64,000 bases of DNA from Cerrena zonata (taxonomy: Eukaryota; Basidiomycota; Agaricomycetes; Polyporales; Cerrenaceae): positions 124,001 to 188,000 of the forward strand of contig JASBNA010000065.1 in assembly GCA_038087015.1 (NCBI GenBank), written 5' to 3'. A program made the position numbers and the translations under genes. Under the pieces are notes generated by a model. That model saw only the letters and a list, made by a program, of their open reading frames with translations, was not told the DNA's origin and made no database searches. Shown here one piece after another: positions 50,201 through 61,815 of the stretch. Every line of letters starts with the position of its first letter. Within the stretch, counting starts at the first letter, position 1.

Positions 50201-50722
50201 AGTGGAAGGGTCAGCGAGAGGAGAAAAAGATATCAAGAGAAAGCAACGTACCACTCGCTTCCATGCCCAATCACCTGATATGAGATTTGACCATGTACGT
50301 TTATTTTTGGCCGTATATTCCTCGTAGGGGGCGTAGTCAAATGAATTGACGAATCTTCACTCGCCAGTATGTTCTAAATAACAGTGAGGGAGTATCGTGT
50401 GTAGACAGTATGGCATGTTTCCACGCAGCTGGGATGTTGTCTGAATGTAGTTCGCGGGCCTTTTCGTCGAGGCTCCCGATGACACCGAGTGTTGTGACGT
50501 GTTATCCCTGAGAGTGTAGGGATTGTTTGCTTGCATGGTGTACAGTAGTAGGTCGTAATTGAAGAGATAGGATATGATGCAGAGAGTAGTTAGCCCCGAG
50601 TGTATCAGACCAAAAGGAGGTGGTAGCCAAATGAGACGGTAGCAAGGCGCGCTATACATTGCCATGTCGAGCTGAGGCGGCACATAGGCGAACGGGTCGG
50701 CGGACTCAAACGATTGGACTTA
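50201..50722. other. Intergenic, nothing recognised
   Basis: No coding or repeat is identified between the Plavaka fragment and the large MITE. Confidence 0.35.
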
Positions 50723-51371
50723 CACAGCGGGGATTACAGCGTGCGACCGTTGAGCGCACGTAATTACAGCTATTTGCAGAACGATAGGCCAGGTCTTGTA
50801 AAATTACGCTTTGGCGGACTTTTCGCTTCGCCACCCGGCAGCCTCGGCTTCTCACTTCATGGGTTTTCACCTATTCCAGATCCTCGACACCTATCATCCT
50901 AAAGGTTCGTAAACTCTTTTCTTTGACATTGACATAGGAAACTCAATTGTCTCAGTCATTTTCTATACAAAATGGGGCTTGGGAGTTAGAATGTCAAACT
51001 TCAGAGATGGAGAAAATGCCTAAAACGGTAATCTTGTGGTGCATGCCGACACGCCGAGGGGGTCGCGTATCAAAGCTGGGTTAATGTAGTTTTGCGCACC
51101 CTGGCCTATCGTTCTGCAAATAGCTGTAACACGCGAAAAACATTCTGAATGTTTTTCGCGTGTTTCCGACCTAAACATGCCAAAAAAACATGGCGTGTCA
51201 CAGAGTGAGCGGCACGTCACGAAATATTCTATATTTGGACCTATGAGGACGGGAAGTCACTGGCATGTTTGTTAGCATGTTTGCTCCAAAAAACATTCAA
51301 AAAACATGCAACATGTTTTTGTCATGTTAATTACGTGCACTCTGTGATCGCACGCGTCAATCCCCGCTGTG
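50723..51371. mobile_element. Harbinger-like MITE, long copy 3
   Basis: A 649-bp element with the family ends CACAGCGGGGAT / ATCCCCGCTGTG and TTA duplications at 50720-50722 and 51372-51374. It has extra internal inverted sequence: ACAGCTATTTGCAGAACGAT near 50765 pairs with its complement near 51105. A perfect hairpin, ACACGCGAAAAACATTC with its complement, lies at about 51128-51162. No transposase. Confidence 0.85.
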
Positions 51372-51446
51372 TTAGTAAACACACGGAAGGAGGTGTGGAC
51401 CTTGCCATACCTTGACTTCCTTCCTCCACCTGCTGTCTAGTGTGAT

Positions 51447-51600
51447 GCCTCCTCGTCGATATAAATCTTCTGACGATGCTCCTCCTGTAGCCAAAGGGAC
51501 TAGGACATTACGCTCCACTACCAAGCCCGTGTCCCAAACGGCTGCCACTAAGCGTGGTAGAGCAGATACAGTGGAAAGTTTAGCCCCCGCCCGAGGGTAT
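51447..51600 (+). CDS. Possible short N-terminal exon
   Basis: An ATG at 51447 opens MPPRRYKSSDDAPPVAKGTR then a basic, Ala/Thr-rich run ending LAPARG at a GTATGTGG splice donor. It resembles the disordered N-termini of basidiomycete element or nuclear proteins. No continuation was found; the muskelin fragment begins on the other strand here, so this may be a 5' scrap of an element inserted in muskelin. Confidence 0.3.
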
Positions 51601-53888
51601 GTGGTGAGCATACATATCTGCAAGGTATTCGTCATCCCGCTGTCTTGCGAAAACAAAGAGCATCTGGGTGGCCGGTTTGAGCAGCATGGAATGGCCAAAA
51701 CCTGAAGGTACACACGGGATGCATATTTTGAGAGTCGGGACACCTGTATACCGTTGGGTTACTAACTCACGGGGGCGTTCGTCATTGAGACGTAGTGATA
51801 TTGTAGGGGTAGAGACCCGGATACTTTGAAGCATCCCAGTTTCCATCAGCAACTCTACCACCATAAACATAGATAGTCTGAGATTTGGGGTCGAGCACCA
51901 TTTGGTGGTCAAAGGTCAGAGGGGGACCGCCTTCACCCCACAATCCATTCATTACATTTTCTTCAAGAACGCAGTGGTCGCGAAACTCACGGATGTGTCC
52001 CGAGAAAGCAACTCCCGTGTCCCTGCTTTGTCCCCTCTCGTTTTATATCGTAAAATCTCAGGAGGGAAATGCAGCCCCCGACGTAAAAGCAGAAGAGCTC
52101 GAAGCACCTATAGGCAATACCAGCTGAGGTTCCGTCGAATATTCCCTAGAAAAATATAACTCCCTGACGTCTGAAGGTGGAGAGGACACTGCAGTGACAG
52201 CACCTGTCGGTTGAGATACTGGTGGGTCGATGCTGCTAACTTCCTCGAGTCGACCAAGTAGATATATATCCAGTGTTATCGTCGAAAACCATCTTATGGC
52301 ATGCGAGGTCCAGGATGAACCTGTTTCGTTAAACTTTGGTTGGTGGAGATTGAAGTCCAACGCCCTTCGGAGATATTCCATACCCAAAATCTAAGCTCTT
52401 TCGACCATCCCAGCCACCGAACATATAAATGAGTCCATCGGCACGGTCTAGACACATGGCGTGATCACCGCGTGCACACGGTATTAGAGGTTTTGGGTAA
52501 TCTTGGTCATCTAGTTCCATTTCATTCATGCTGCATGTAACCTCTCCGTCGATCCGAGCCCATTCGGCCTCGGGTTAAAATCAAAGTACAGCATCTGAGA
52601 GTAATCCGTTGGATGCGCAAGATGAGAGAAGCACTTCCGATTGTGAGAAGTCCCCTCGAATAATCAGTGATTTGTGTAGTTCGGAGATCAAAGGGGTTCG
52701 ATGAGTGGGGACCCGAGAAGACACTCCGGGAAAAGCATGAGAGAGCAAATCTTGACATGAAGTAAGTAATCGACGTTGTCGAAGGTGTTTAACGAAGGAT
52801 TATGGTTTCTTGATACTGGGAATAATCAACTAAGCACCTTAACAGAACCACGTAGCTTACTTGTTCGTGCTGTACCCGAACGTTCTCCAAAAATTACGGA
52901 TCAGAGATTCCATGAAGAGCGATATACCAGATTGAGATGTGAAAACTCTGGCCGTGGGCACCACATCTCCACTATGAAATGAGTATATGGGGTATATGAA
53001 TTAATCGACCTACGAAAGGGGCACAATCTTGACAAATTGTAAGGGAAATGGCACGCCGGCCGTATTAGTATGGGGTAAAACAAACGTCTCTGGGATGGGA
53101 TCGTTCCTAAATTCCTAAATCCCGCATGAAGAATTTGCGTCATATTGGACTAAGATGCTCCAACGTACTCGCGGCTACAAAAAGTAATGAGATTTTCTCA
53201 GGCGCCGCATGAGACCATGCTATGGTCACAGATAGAATACATAGGGTAGTATAGCAACAACTTAGTATAGAGCCATAAAAACGATGCAATATTGTATCTA
53301 CATCTTAACAAATGGTTCTGTATGTCTAAAATAAAATCTCGAGTGACCCAGTTCTTTTGTTGTAGAACGTCAACTTAGAGGAGGTGTGTGGCAGAAGACT
53401 GCAAAGCGCTTATCTAATCGTCTCATTACTTTTTGTGGCCACGAGTATAGCTTGAACTTTTTCATGTTGCAAGGATGTGGTAGCTCTGATGTTATCTGAA
53501 GAGTTTCTACCCAGAGGTTAGGCGGGACAGACCTCGATGAAACTGGCCAAGGATAGTGAACATCTCGTTCACCTTATGTTATGAGAGCTTACCTTGTTGG
53601 ATGTTATGTTCTCTGGAACGATAGGTGAGTAGATTTGGCACGTGGGCAACACATACACTAATTAAGCACCCAAAGCTCATTCGTCTTCAGCATCATCCAC
53701 TGTTTGGCATTTCCTGCTTGATATGCGCCACTCCAACGACTCGATTGTTCCTCGGGGTTATCCATGAGAATGTTTGTTGGAATCTTGGTGGTACGAGCGT
53801 CACAATGGCGCGAGCTCATGATTGTGGAGATAGCCAGCACGTTACCAGATTTAGTATATAAAGTGTAGACTACGATGTATGTACTCAT
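51598..53888 (-). pseudogene. Muskelin (discoidin-kelch protein), MITE-interrupted
   Basis: Minus-strand frames follow muskelin order. The discoidin-like N-terminus has PTNILMDNPEEQSSRWSGAY, KQWMMLK, HPCNMKKFKLY, NDPIPETFVLPHTNTAGVPF and FVKIVPLS. A C-terminal-to-LisH type block has KHLRQRRLLTS. The kelch part has RGDHAMCLDRADGLIYMFGG, FDDNTGYIYLLGRLEE, HQMVLDPKSQTIYVYGGRVA and ATQMLFVFAGQ-like sequence ending DEYLADMY near 51600. Muskelin is a kelch/LisH-CTLH subunit of GID/CTLH-type ubiquitin ligases. A TA-flanked MITE splits the discoidin exon at 53168-53445, several frame changes and stops occur, and the last kelch repeats are missing after 51598. Once a host gene, now dead. Confidence 0.8.
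53168..53445. mobile_element. Mariner-type MITE, copy 2 (278 bp), in muskelin
   Basis: It has the same TIRs as 39015-39287, inverted, with TA at 53166-53167 and 53446-53447. The interior is about 95% identical to copy 1. On the minus strand, removing it with one TA joins FKLY to VGAS in frame, as expected for the muskelin discoidin domain. Confidence 0.92.
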
Positions 53889-54600
53889 CCGTTTGCATCA
53901 GAGCTCAACGATGCCAAACGTTTCCCCCGAATCGACGTCCCCGACCGAATGTAACTCTAACGATGTTCTCAGCCACATATATGCCGCTATGTTCGGAGCT
54001 TCCAGCAATACTATAAGAGATGCGTTGAACAGTAGGAAAGTTCATTCCGGAAAAATTATGAAGTTGAACGCGTAGGCAAAGGTGATAGACCGGGCGCACG
54101 TACGCGTGCGCGGCGGCGCCCAGACTCACGATCAGCTTAACGAAGCTCTTGCTATAGTATTTGTCGATTACATTCCATGGATGGACATCTCCCCTGGTTC
54201 TGATTCAATAATAAAGAACCTGTGGGACGGCGGGGGTGCTCGCGGAGCCATGGTATCACACAAATATGACATGCAAAATCATATGCATAACATGTCCAGA
54301 AGCAAATAAGAGACGAGAGGTAGACGAACCTAAGCCGCGACTCAGAGATCTTGTGTCGCGTCTTGGGCGCCTATTCTATGTGGCAGGAAGCAAACAACAA
54401 TCCCTCGGTCTCTCGCACAATTGATGTGCTACAGCTACAAAACCCAAGATTAATGTGTGTTTATTGCACGTATACATGCTTCTCCAGGATCATGTACTAA
54501 GGAGGGAAATCAACAATGTTATTCAGAAAAGGGACGAAATTCATGTTTAGGCGCTTGATCGCAAAATTTGCAGTTGCTTGTCTGTAACGTTCGCATGCCT
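53889..54600. other. Unassigned stretch
   Basis: A plus-strand frame at 53908-54309 reads somewhat like protein (SPTECNSNDVLSHIYAAMFG, then after a stop DQLNEALAIVFVDYIPWMD) but has a stop at 54073-54075 and no known family. The remainder holds nothing recognised. Confidence 0.3.
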
Positions 54601-55952
54601 AATTTCACGTTTCATCCTGGCATCGACTGCCACACCGTGACACACAACGCGTTCCAAGTCACGCACTGTTACCACTTCGTCTTGCATGAGATGTCACCTG
54701 TCACATGTCACTGTTCACAAGTCAGGTTCTGTACCAGTTTCACCCTATTTTAGTCATGAATGCCCATATTTATATTGGATTGGAATCGTAGATGCAATGT
54801 AACCGTAGATATTGAATGGATATTTTGCGCTTACAGACGGCGAAGCGAGCCAACGGTCCTGACCGAAAATGTTACAAATGCGGATGGTACATTTGGTCAG
54901 TCAATTCATTTCTAAACTAACGTAATCATAGCCTCCGCTTACATGGTTTTTAGAATCTCTTCCGCGAGAGGTCAATCCAGAATACTACCCATTGACTTTG
55001 GAAAGCTCTCAAACCATGTTACGAGACCTCCAATATACTCATCGCCTCCGCCCACTAGTACCTGCCTTCGATATCGACGGTCGCCAACTCCTTCCTGGAG
55101 AATATCAGTCGAAACTTATGGGGGCCACCGTGATTATGATGTTTAGTTTGGTCAAATATATCATCAGTCATAACACAGATCAGGCGAAGGAGACCTTCTG
55201 TGCTAATATCGAACAAAGTCATGTCCTTACATCCAATCCGACTCACTTGCAACACTCGTCAAATAGCAAACGTAGGTTCAAATTGTCATTGAAAGACTCG
55301 GGCAAACCATGCCCAGAAGAGTCTCCAGTTGCCAAACGTCGCAAGGTGGACTAATTCTTGACAAAGACATCTGTTTGTAGAAATATGTATTTCATAGAAT
55401 GTAGAAAGCTATTAACATCACCATTCCACCATTCCGTACCCAAAAATCTAATAAAATTGAAGTTGAGACATACAATGACTAAGGTAGTGAGTTCTTCAGG
55501 TGTAATCGCCAGTGCAAGAGAGAAAGGTTCTGTATAAGACACTAATTAAAGAGCTGTTCACGATGGATACGAAAACCTACATGTGCAAATTCATCCTATG
55601 CTACTCATGAAGAGCAGACAATGAGGACGGCGATGGAGAGTCGACAAAAGCGAGAAACTTTCTGCTCAAACGGCATAGATTGACATTCCATCGTACACCT
55701 ACAGCATACAGCCTGAGGTATCATAATCGAGGTTTCATGCCAGAGGCTATTGGGCGAGAAAGTGTCCGTTGTGACGGGCACTTTCGAGTGAGCGTGTCGA
55801 GCTATAACATGTAAAGTGCAGTTTTTGCAGCAGGACTTGTCCTGCATCCTGTTCTCTCTAGGGGCTTACGTGGTGCGACTGGACTTGAGGGATGGGATGC
55901 AAGACGTGGCGAGGAGAACACGGAGAGAATGTGGGCTCTCGGACGTGAAGTA
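54601..55952 (+). repeat. Inverted partial copy of the KDZ accessory gene 3' part plus R1
   Basis: This 1.35-kb block is the inverted counterpart of 17833-19619 (about 95% identical where aligned) but lacks the 423-bp LTR. It contains the accessory-gene C-terminal exon, 54955-55354, ending KRRKVD (TAA-type end at 55352-55354), then spacer, then R1 at 55600-55952 with the hairpin at 55758-55785 (one mismatch). The 5' part of the gene is absent, so it is a truncated, non-coding duplicate. Confidence 0.88.
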
Positions 55953-56736
55953 CCATAGTGCAGTAGATAACGGCGAGCTCCTGCTCAAACCTCAGGCTCT
56001 TGACCAAGACCTCTAGTTGGACTTGTCTGTGAGTGGAACAGAGCACTTCTCATTCACTACATCGTCGTAGAAGAACATCACAACCTCATCTTCGGGGCGT
56101 GACCTGGGCGATTCATGGATTTTTCGAGAGATGCGGCTAGGGTACCTTTCCCCGTTCCAAGTTACTATGAATCCAGAGTCTCCGTAGTCTTAGTCAGCAC
56201 TAGGAGGCAAACGGTAAATGAATCGGGCAAGCCAAGAGCCACGCAGTGGCATATTGTCGAGTATAGTAAGAGCGGCAGGATTCGGTAGCCTGAGAAATTA
56301 TAACTCCATCAATTTTGAAGATATCAAAAATCCCTCTAGAGGAAATATTCCTCTCACGAAAAGGAGCATTTCTACAAGAGGAATAAGAAATCGGGGCATT
56401 TTTGAGAGCGCCAATGTTGTTCAAAATAGGCGGTGACTAGATGACCTGCACCATAGCTGCCAATCTACACTCCTCCTCGCATTTAACCGCTAGCTACCAG
56501 TGTTGGTGCCGGTACGTCATATACATCATCACACGTTTACTTCTTACTCATATTCTCCATACTAGATGCATCTGGTCTACAATGTGTTTACTGAACGTGC
56601 GATATGTTTATATGCGGATGATATCTACGTCCCTCGCATAATCTCGACGCCTTGAACATGAATGCATCAGGTCCTTATCTGACCTCTGTACCAGCCTTTG
56701 GACTCTGTCTGTAGCTCTAATACCTTACTTGTACCA
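55953..56736. other. Gene-poor stretch
   Basis: 56217-56266 is the inverted copy of the repeat end at 181-232. No gene is recognised in the rest. Confidence 0.4.
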
Positions 56737-56916
56737 TTAGTGGTGTGCAGGCCCGGCTTGGCGTGAAGACCCCGGATTTGGCCTTAGGGCTCGAGGTCAG
56801 AGAAATTATAAGCCAAGCCACAGGCCATTGTATACAGTTTGGCTCAGGCCGGCTTTGGCTTGAGCCGCGGCCCCATTATTATATTTTGAATAAATCATGT
56901 ATTTATCGAAATAAAC

Positions 56917-59900
56917 CTATTCTACCACATCCAGATTGTCAGGATCATCAAAAACGTAGTCATCAAGCACTTTATCCCATGTTTCTACCTCTTCTGCTTG
57001 TGTCTCTGCATTACCCCTTTCATTATCCTCTAATTCTGATCCACCACCTTCGCTGTGAAGCTCTAGTTCCATCGCTGACGAGGGATCTCGGTCACGGAAG
57101 ATAAGGTCTTTCCGAATTGAGCACTTGAGTACTTGAAGTGCTTCAACGGTGTCCCCTTTAAAGCGAGAACGCCATTTGCTGATAGTGATACCCCCTTGGG
57201 AGAATGCACGCTCGCTCGAGACGGAAGATGCCATGATAGCAAGGTAGTCACGAGCTAGGGATGACCACACCGGATACTGAGGACTATGTAGCTATAAAAT
57301 AGAAAGTTAGAATGTAGTATTTCAGAAGGAATGGGATGCAACCGTTTCGAATAAACCTACTTACCCCCCACCACTGTATGATGGATATACCATCGCCAAG
57401 GTAATCTGAATCGTTACTGTGGAGATACTTGTGAAATTCGGCGAGCCACGGTTTCTTTGGATCAACATTGGGATTTTCATGTGATTCCGTCTCGATCTCT
57501 TCCTCCGAGTCGCTAGAAAGATCGCGCAGAAGTGCTGACATCTTAGTAGAGGTTTGGGAAGACTTGCATGGTGGCATTGAAGACTGTCCGAACATCTGAA
57601 TATGTCGAGCCTTGAACTAAATAGAAATGGGTATTAGATCTGGAGCGTTGATGAATACGAGTACGACATCTTCCATTGATGTAAGAGCCTCCGTTTCAAG
57701 CGTTGATGACCAGTATTTCTTAAAGTAGGCACCTTTCTGACATGGATTCAGGACTAATTTAAGTCGTTTGTGTGAGCAATACATTTGTGAGCTACATAGG
57801 AGTGTCACACGTACATATTGAAACCACATAAGCATCGGTATTACCAGTTTTGTCATAGTATTCGGAAATCTTGTGACATGCAACTTTGAGAGCACGTGAA
57901 AAGGGTTCATATTGTTTCTTCTCTGCGCGGACGGACCATGCCTTGTGAAGTCCCTCTAAAACTAAAAAAAAAACATACAGACACGGTTCATTCATTTTCC
58001 GAAGAAAACATCTGCTGATGTGAATCGACATGTGAAAGAAGCTGTAAAAACGACCCGACACGCTCCCACTCGTCAAAAGTTAGCTTGAGATTATCGATCT
58101 TTCGTCGTTCTTCAGCGTTGCTTGCGCACAAAGCCATCTTGCAGACGAAAGTGTCAACAAACTAAATGATAAATATTATGTCAATATACTCTTGTGCATC
58201 TAAGCAAAGCACTTGCCTTCTTCGACGGCTCGCTGCGGTGAAGCATAGCATAAGTTGACGACCGCCGTATTTTCATGTCAAGTATGAGCTGCTTTACTAC
58301 CACTACATTGGAGCGTTGTTGGATTTCACGGAATAGCTCTTTGCGCTGTGCTGAAGAACGTTCCTGTGATGATGAAATTCGGTGATTACTCATTATGATT
58401 GACATTCGAATTAAGCTACTAACATACTTTAACTGTGATCGCGCGTACAAGCCCAATTTCATCTCGCTAAGGTCCATTTGTTCCTGCGATATCATTTTCT
58501 GGTGCTTCAGGGTCATACTATGGGGTGTTGCCGCTCGTAATACTTTTCGATAATCCGTCCATCCCTGGGTCCCGAGCACTTAGTTTGCCCCCAAACCGCA
58601 CATTTGAATGCGATTATGTTCTGTCTATATGACCCAATTTTTTCTGAATTTAAATGTGGAGCTGTTGAGTTTGTGGAGAACCTTCAAGGAGAAATGATGC
58701 CTGACCACCGCTCGTAATACTTTAGTCACGCGTTACCTTGGCAGACAGTTCTCTCTTAGCGGAGTTTGAAATATCACGCTTTTGTCACTCATTGAAGGCC
58801 AAAATACCCTCCGTATGCTTCCACATCCTCCTTTCTTTATCCAGAGCTATGTTATATGAAAGATACAAGCTGGAAAAGCTTAATGACAGCAAATATAATT
58901 ATTTCATTCAGCAGATCGATGGGATCTGAGCACTCTTTCCCTTTTTGGCAGACCCACTTTTGATATAAATTTGGAATTGTGTTCTAACTGCTGATCCATT
59001 TGACACCAAAACCGAGAAACATATGGACAGCAATGGCATGAACCTGTCACAAATTTTTGAGTTCATTTGGATGAGTATGAAAGGGAGAAAGGTCTGAATT
59101 ACGTTTGGAGGTCTATTACGAGCGGTGACACCCCATAGTAATGAGGTGATTTACCATATGTACTTATCAATATTTGGGTCGCAAGATTGATGACATGTCC
59201 TAAACAACTATTTGAAGAGAAGTTTTATTTAGAAAACAATCTTGAGATTGAAACAAGATTACTCACTTAATGCGATCTTTGACAGGGTCAAAAGAGCACT
59301 GATGACAGTTCTCAACATGCTTGGCGAACTCTTCGAGCATCGTCCCGTTATTGCTTGCGTTGTCACATGTAACCTTGGAGATCTGGATTATTATTGGTTA
59401 GTTTCAGTTAGCGAGATGTGATATTAAAGATGGTACCTTATGTGCAATACCGAGTCGATCGACAACTCGATATAAGGCCTGTCCCAGGCGGACACCATTG
59501 TGGGCATTATTGAGCTTCGTAAAGCCTAATAATGCACTTTCGAGATGCCATGAATTATCACTTTTCACCTAAATCCAGTGTCCAGTTACCGCAAGATAAC
59601 CATCAGTATTACTCGCCTGCCAGGCGTCGACAGCCAAGCTGACTGTAGAGGTAACCACACCACTTTTAAGTTTCTCGCGAAGATCACACATACGTTTCTT
59701 GAACATATTCATGGCATCCGCACGGCATACCTTGCGAGAAGGAATACTAACTCCATTCGTAGCGGCTGCAGCAACCTGGATCATTTCTTGAAACTTGGGA
59801 TGCTCCAATACTCCCAGGGGCTGAAGGATGTTCGCAGATAAACCAAATGAGGCTGAGAGATTGAGAAATAATATGCTTACCTGGTCTGTGACAATTAACC

Positions 59901-60881
59901 ACTCGATTGCCACTTCTCGGAATTGTTATTCGGAGTACTTAATGACCCGTTCCTTTGGTGGGAGCTCCTTCAAATAGCCATGGGGAGTTTGCTGATGTTC
60001 AGCCTCCTGAGCTAGCGCTTCCTTACGTGCGGTCATATCTTTGGGTAATCTCGAATCGAAGTCGTTGTTACGGCACCATTCTTGATAGATTTCATATGAC
60101 CTATGAGCAAATACTTTAGAAAAATATGCATAACATACCTTACGACGAGCCTGCATGTGTCGCCGTAAGGTTGTCACTTCAAGTACAAAGTGACTTCTAG
60201 AACTTAAGTTAGCTTGATTGTTTCGTTCTCTCATAAGTTGCGATTACTCACGTGCATCCAGCTACCCGACATTGACGACGCTGTTCCGTGCCGATACTAG
60301 GTCCAAAGAAGTGGTCCGTGTTGCGCGTTTTCTGCTTCGGTGGTGGATTGACAAATGACTGGACATCAACGTCTTTGAGAAACCCTTCATCGTCGACAGG
60401 TCCTCTAGGTGCCTTCCGTTGCCTTTTCCGTGCCGTGTAATGAGTGAACAATGAGTAACTACTTGAGGGATGGATAGTAAATAAGTACGACACCTTTAGC
60501 TTTGCCAGCTGAGCCCTTCGAACGCTTCTTGGTCTTTTTCGATTTCTGTTCGTTATCGGAGCTACTATCATCACTGGTTACATCGGATGAGATTGGGATC
60601 GCCGGTGACGGTGGCTCAGACTCAGCAGTTTCGGGGGCTGTGATGGCTGACTTGACTCCTAGTGTTGCGGGTAAGGTAGGTACGGGTAGTGATACTGAAG
60701 CAGGAGGAACAGAAGACGACTGAGTAGGTTCAAGTATATCTGGTTGAACACGATGGTTGTGGGTGGCCATAGTATTCCACGTATACTCTTTGTGCTCACC
60801 AAGATTGTCCGGGTCTCTCAGCTTCTGAGTGAGCTTGATCGACCGCTGCGGACGGTAAGGAGCGGGGGGATTGGATGTCAT
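56917..60881 (-). pseudogene. hAT transposase, decayed
   Basis: Read on the minus strand from the ATG at 60881. A basic N-terminus (SKKTKKRSKGSAGKAK) leads to a BED-type finger (CRVAGC ... LRRHMQARRK). Family blocks follow: EWLIVTDQ, FQEMIQVAAAATNGVSIPSR, STVSLAVDAWQASNTDGYLA, NSWHLESALLGFTKLNNAHN, DNASNNGTMLEEFAKHVE, LGHVINLATQ, LDMKIRRSSTYAMLHRSEPS, and the C-terminal hAT dimerisation domain DYLAIMASSVSSERAFSQGG, stop at 56917. hAT enzymes are cut-and-paste DDE transposases. Lesions: TAA at 59928-59926, TAG at 59571-59569 and a 621-bp MITE in the exon at 58518-59138. Introns are short and GT...AG. Confidence 0.9.
58518..59138. mobile_element. Mariner-type MITE (621 bp) inside the hAT gene
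   Basis: The ends CTATGGGGTGTTGCCGCTCG and, inverted, CTATGGGGTGTCACCGCTCG form a TIR of about 25 bp, flanked by TA (58516-58517 and 59139-59140). A third partial copy of the end (ACCGCTCGTAATAC) lies inside at about 58705. On the minus strand, removing the insert with one TA joins ...GKSPHY to DPEAPEND in frame. The 63-codon open frame at 58741-58929 is not recognised. Confidence 0.9.
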
Positions 60882-61635
60882 ACTACAATGTGAGATGTGT
60901 TGCAAGAGAACGAAAACACATACGAGAATTTGTGCTTACTGGACGAAGGGGTGCATCTGGTGACCCAGAGCATTTCTCATTCCAGCAGGGTCTCATCGAG
61001 AAGATAACAAGAGATCTGTTGACCAAAGACATGCTACCTCTATGGAATTCAATTCAAAGTACCGGGAGTACAACCGGGGGTGATCAGAGTTGTCTTCGGA
61101 CACTTAGCAACTTGAAGAAGGATGTCAAGTAGCACAAACCGTGGAAATAGTGCAGTATTAATAGAGGTTCACCTCAATGATCTGCTGATACCTCCACGGA
61201 GCATGGAGAAAGGGCCAATCGTAGCAAGGAAACCTGTCCTAAGGCTAGGATAACTCGGATTGTGGAGCTCAGTTCTCACCCTACTAGAAGCATGGTTTGG
61301 GGGTTAACAAAAGTTATATTGACCGCGGAACCGACCAAACATTAAGCCACTTGCTCAGGCTGTGATTGGTATTTGATAACCCAGCATCGACTCTAACTCT
61401 GTTGAAAATCCGTCGACACGTGGTCTGTGAATATCACTAGCACCCACTATTGCTTGAACATGTCCTCGATCGTGTTCACAATTATGGCCACACAGCACAT
61501 GTTCAAGGCCACGGCCTCAACGGCCTCCTCAGGCTATATATTATATTTGGCCTGGCTCGGCTTGGTGTCAATACGGCCTGGCTTGGCTGGCTCAACGGCT
61601 TTGAGCAGGGCCCGCACATCATTAGCCTCCAGCGG

Positions 61636-61815
61636 ATACTAACCTAGTGTCATTGTGTGATTTACAGCACTGATAATGTTTCTAGCATGAAGAAGACACC
61701 ATAGAAATATCATTTCATCCCGGGCCCGTTGCCAGTAGGACACACCTCCGTTTCGTCGATAATGAAGAACATAATATTATTGATATCAATGCAAATATCT
61801 AAATATATATATAAA
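61636..61815. other. Spacer between hAT element and palindrome
   Basis: AT-rich. Whether the left palindrome arm continues here cannot be told, because its partner would lie beyond the window end. Confidence 0.5.

Larger units (their letters stand above)
56737..61635. mobile_element. hAT element, about 4.9 kb
   Basis: The left end TTAGTGGTGTGCAGGCCCGGC and, inverted, the right end CTAATGATGTGCGGGCCCTGC are imperfect TIRs of the G/C-rich type seen in basidiomycete hAT elements. Both subterminal regions are full of GGCTTGGC/GGCCTGGC words (56750-56870 and 61500-61615). It encloses a hAT transposase gene on the minus strand. An 8-bp target duplication was not recognised, so the edges are approximate. 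Confidence 0.7.

Noticed and set aside
61427..61647. Leu/Gly/Ser-rich frames at the right end of the hAT element
   Set aside because: Produced by GGCCTGGC-type subterminal repeats, not by a gene.
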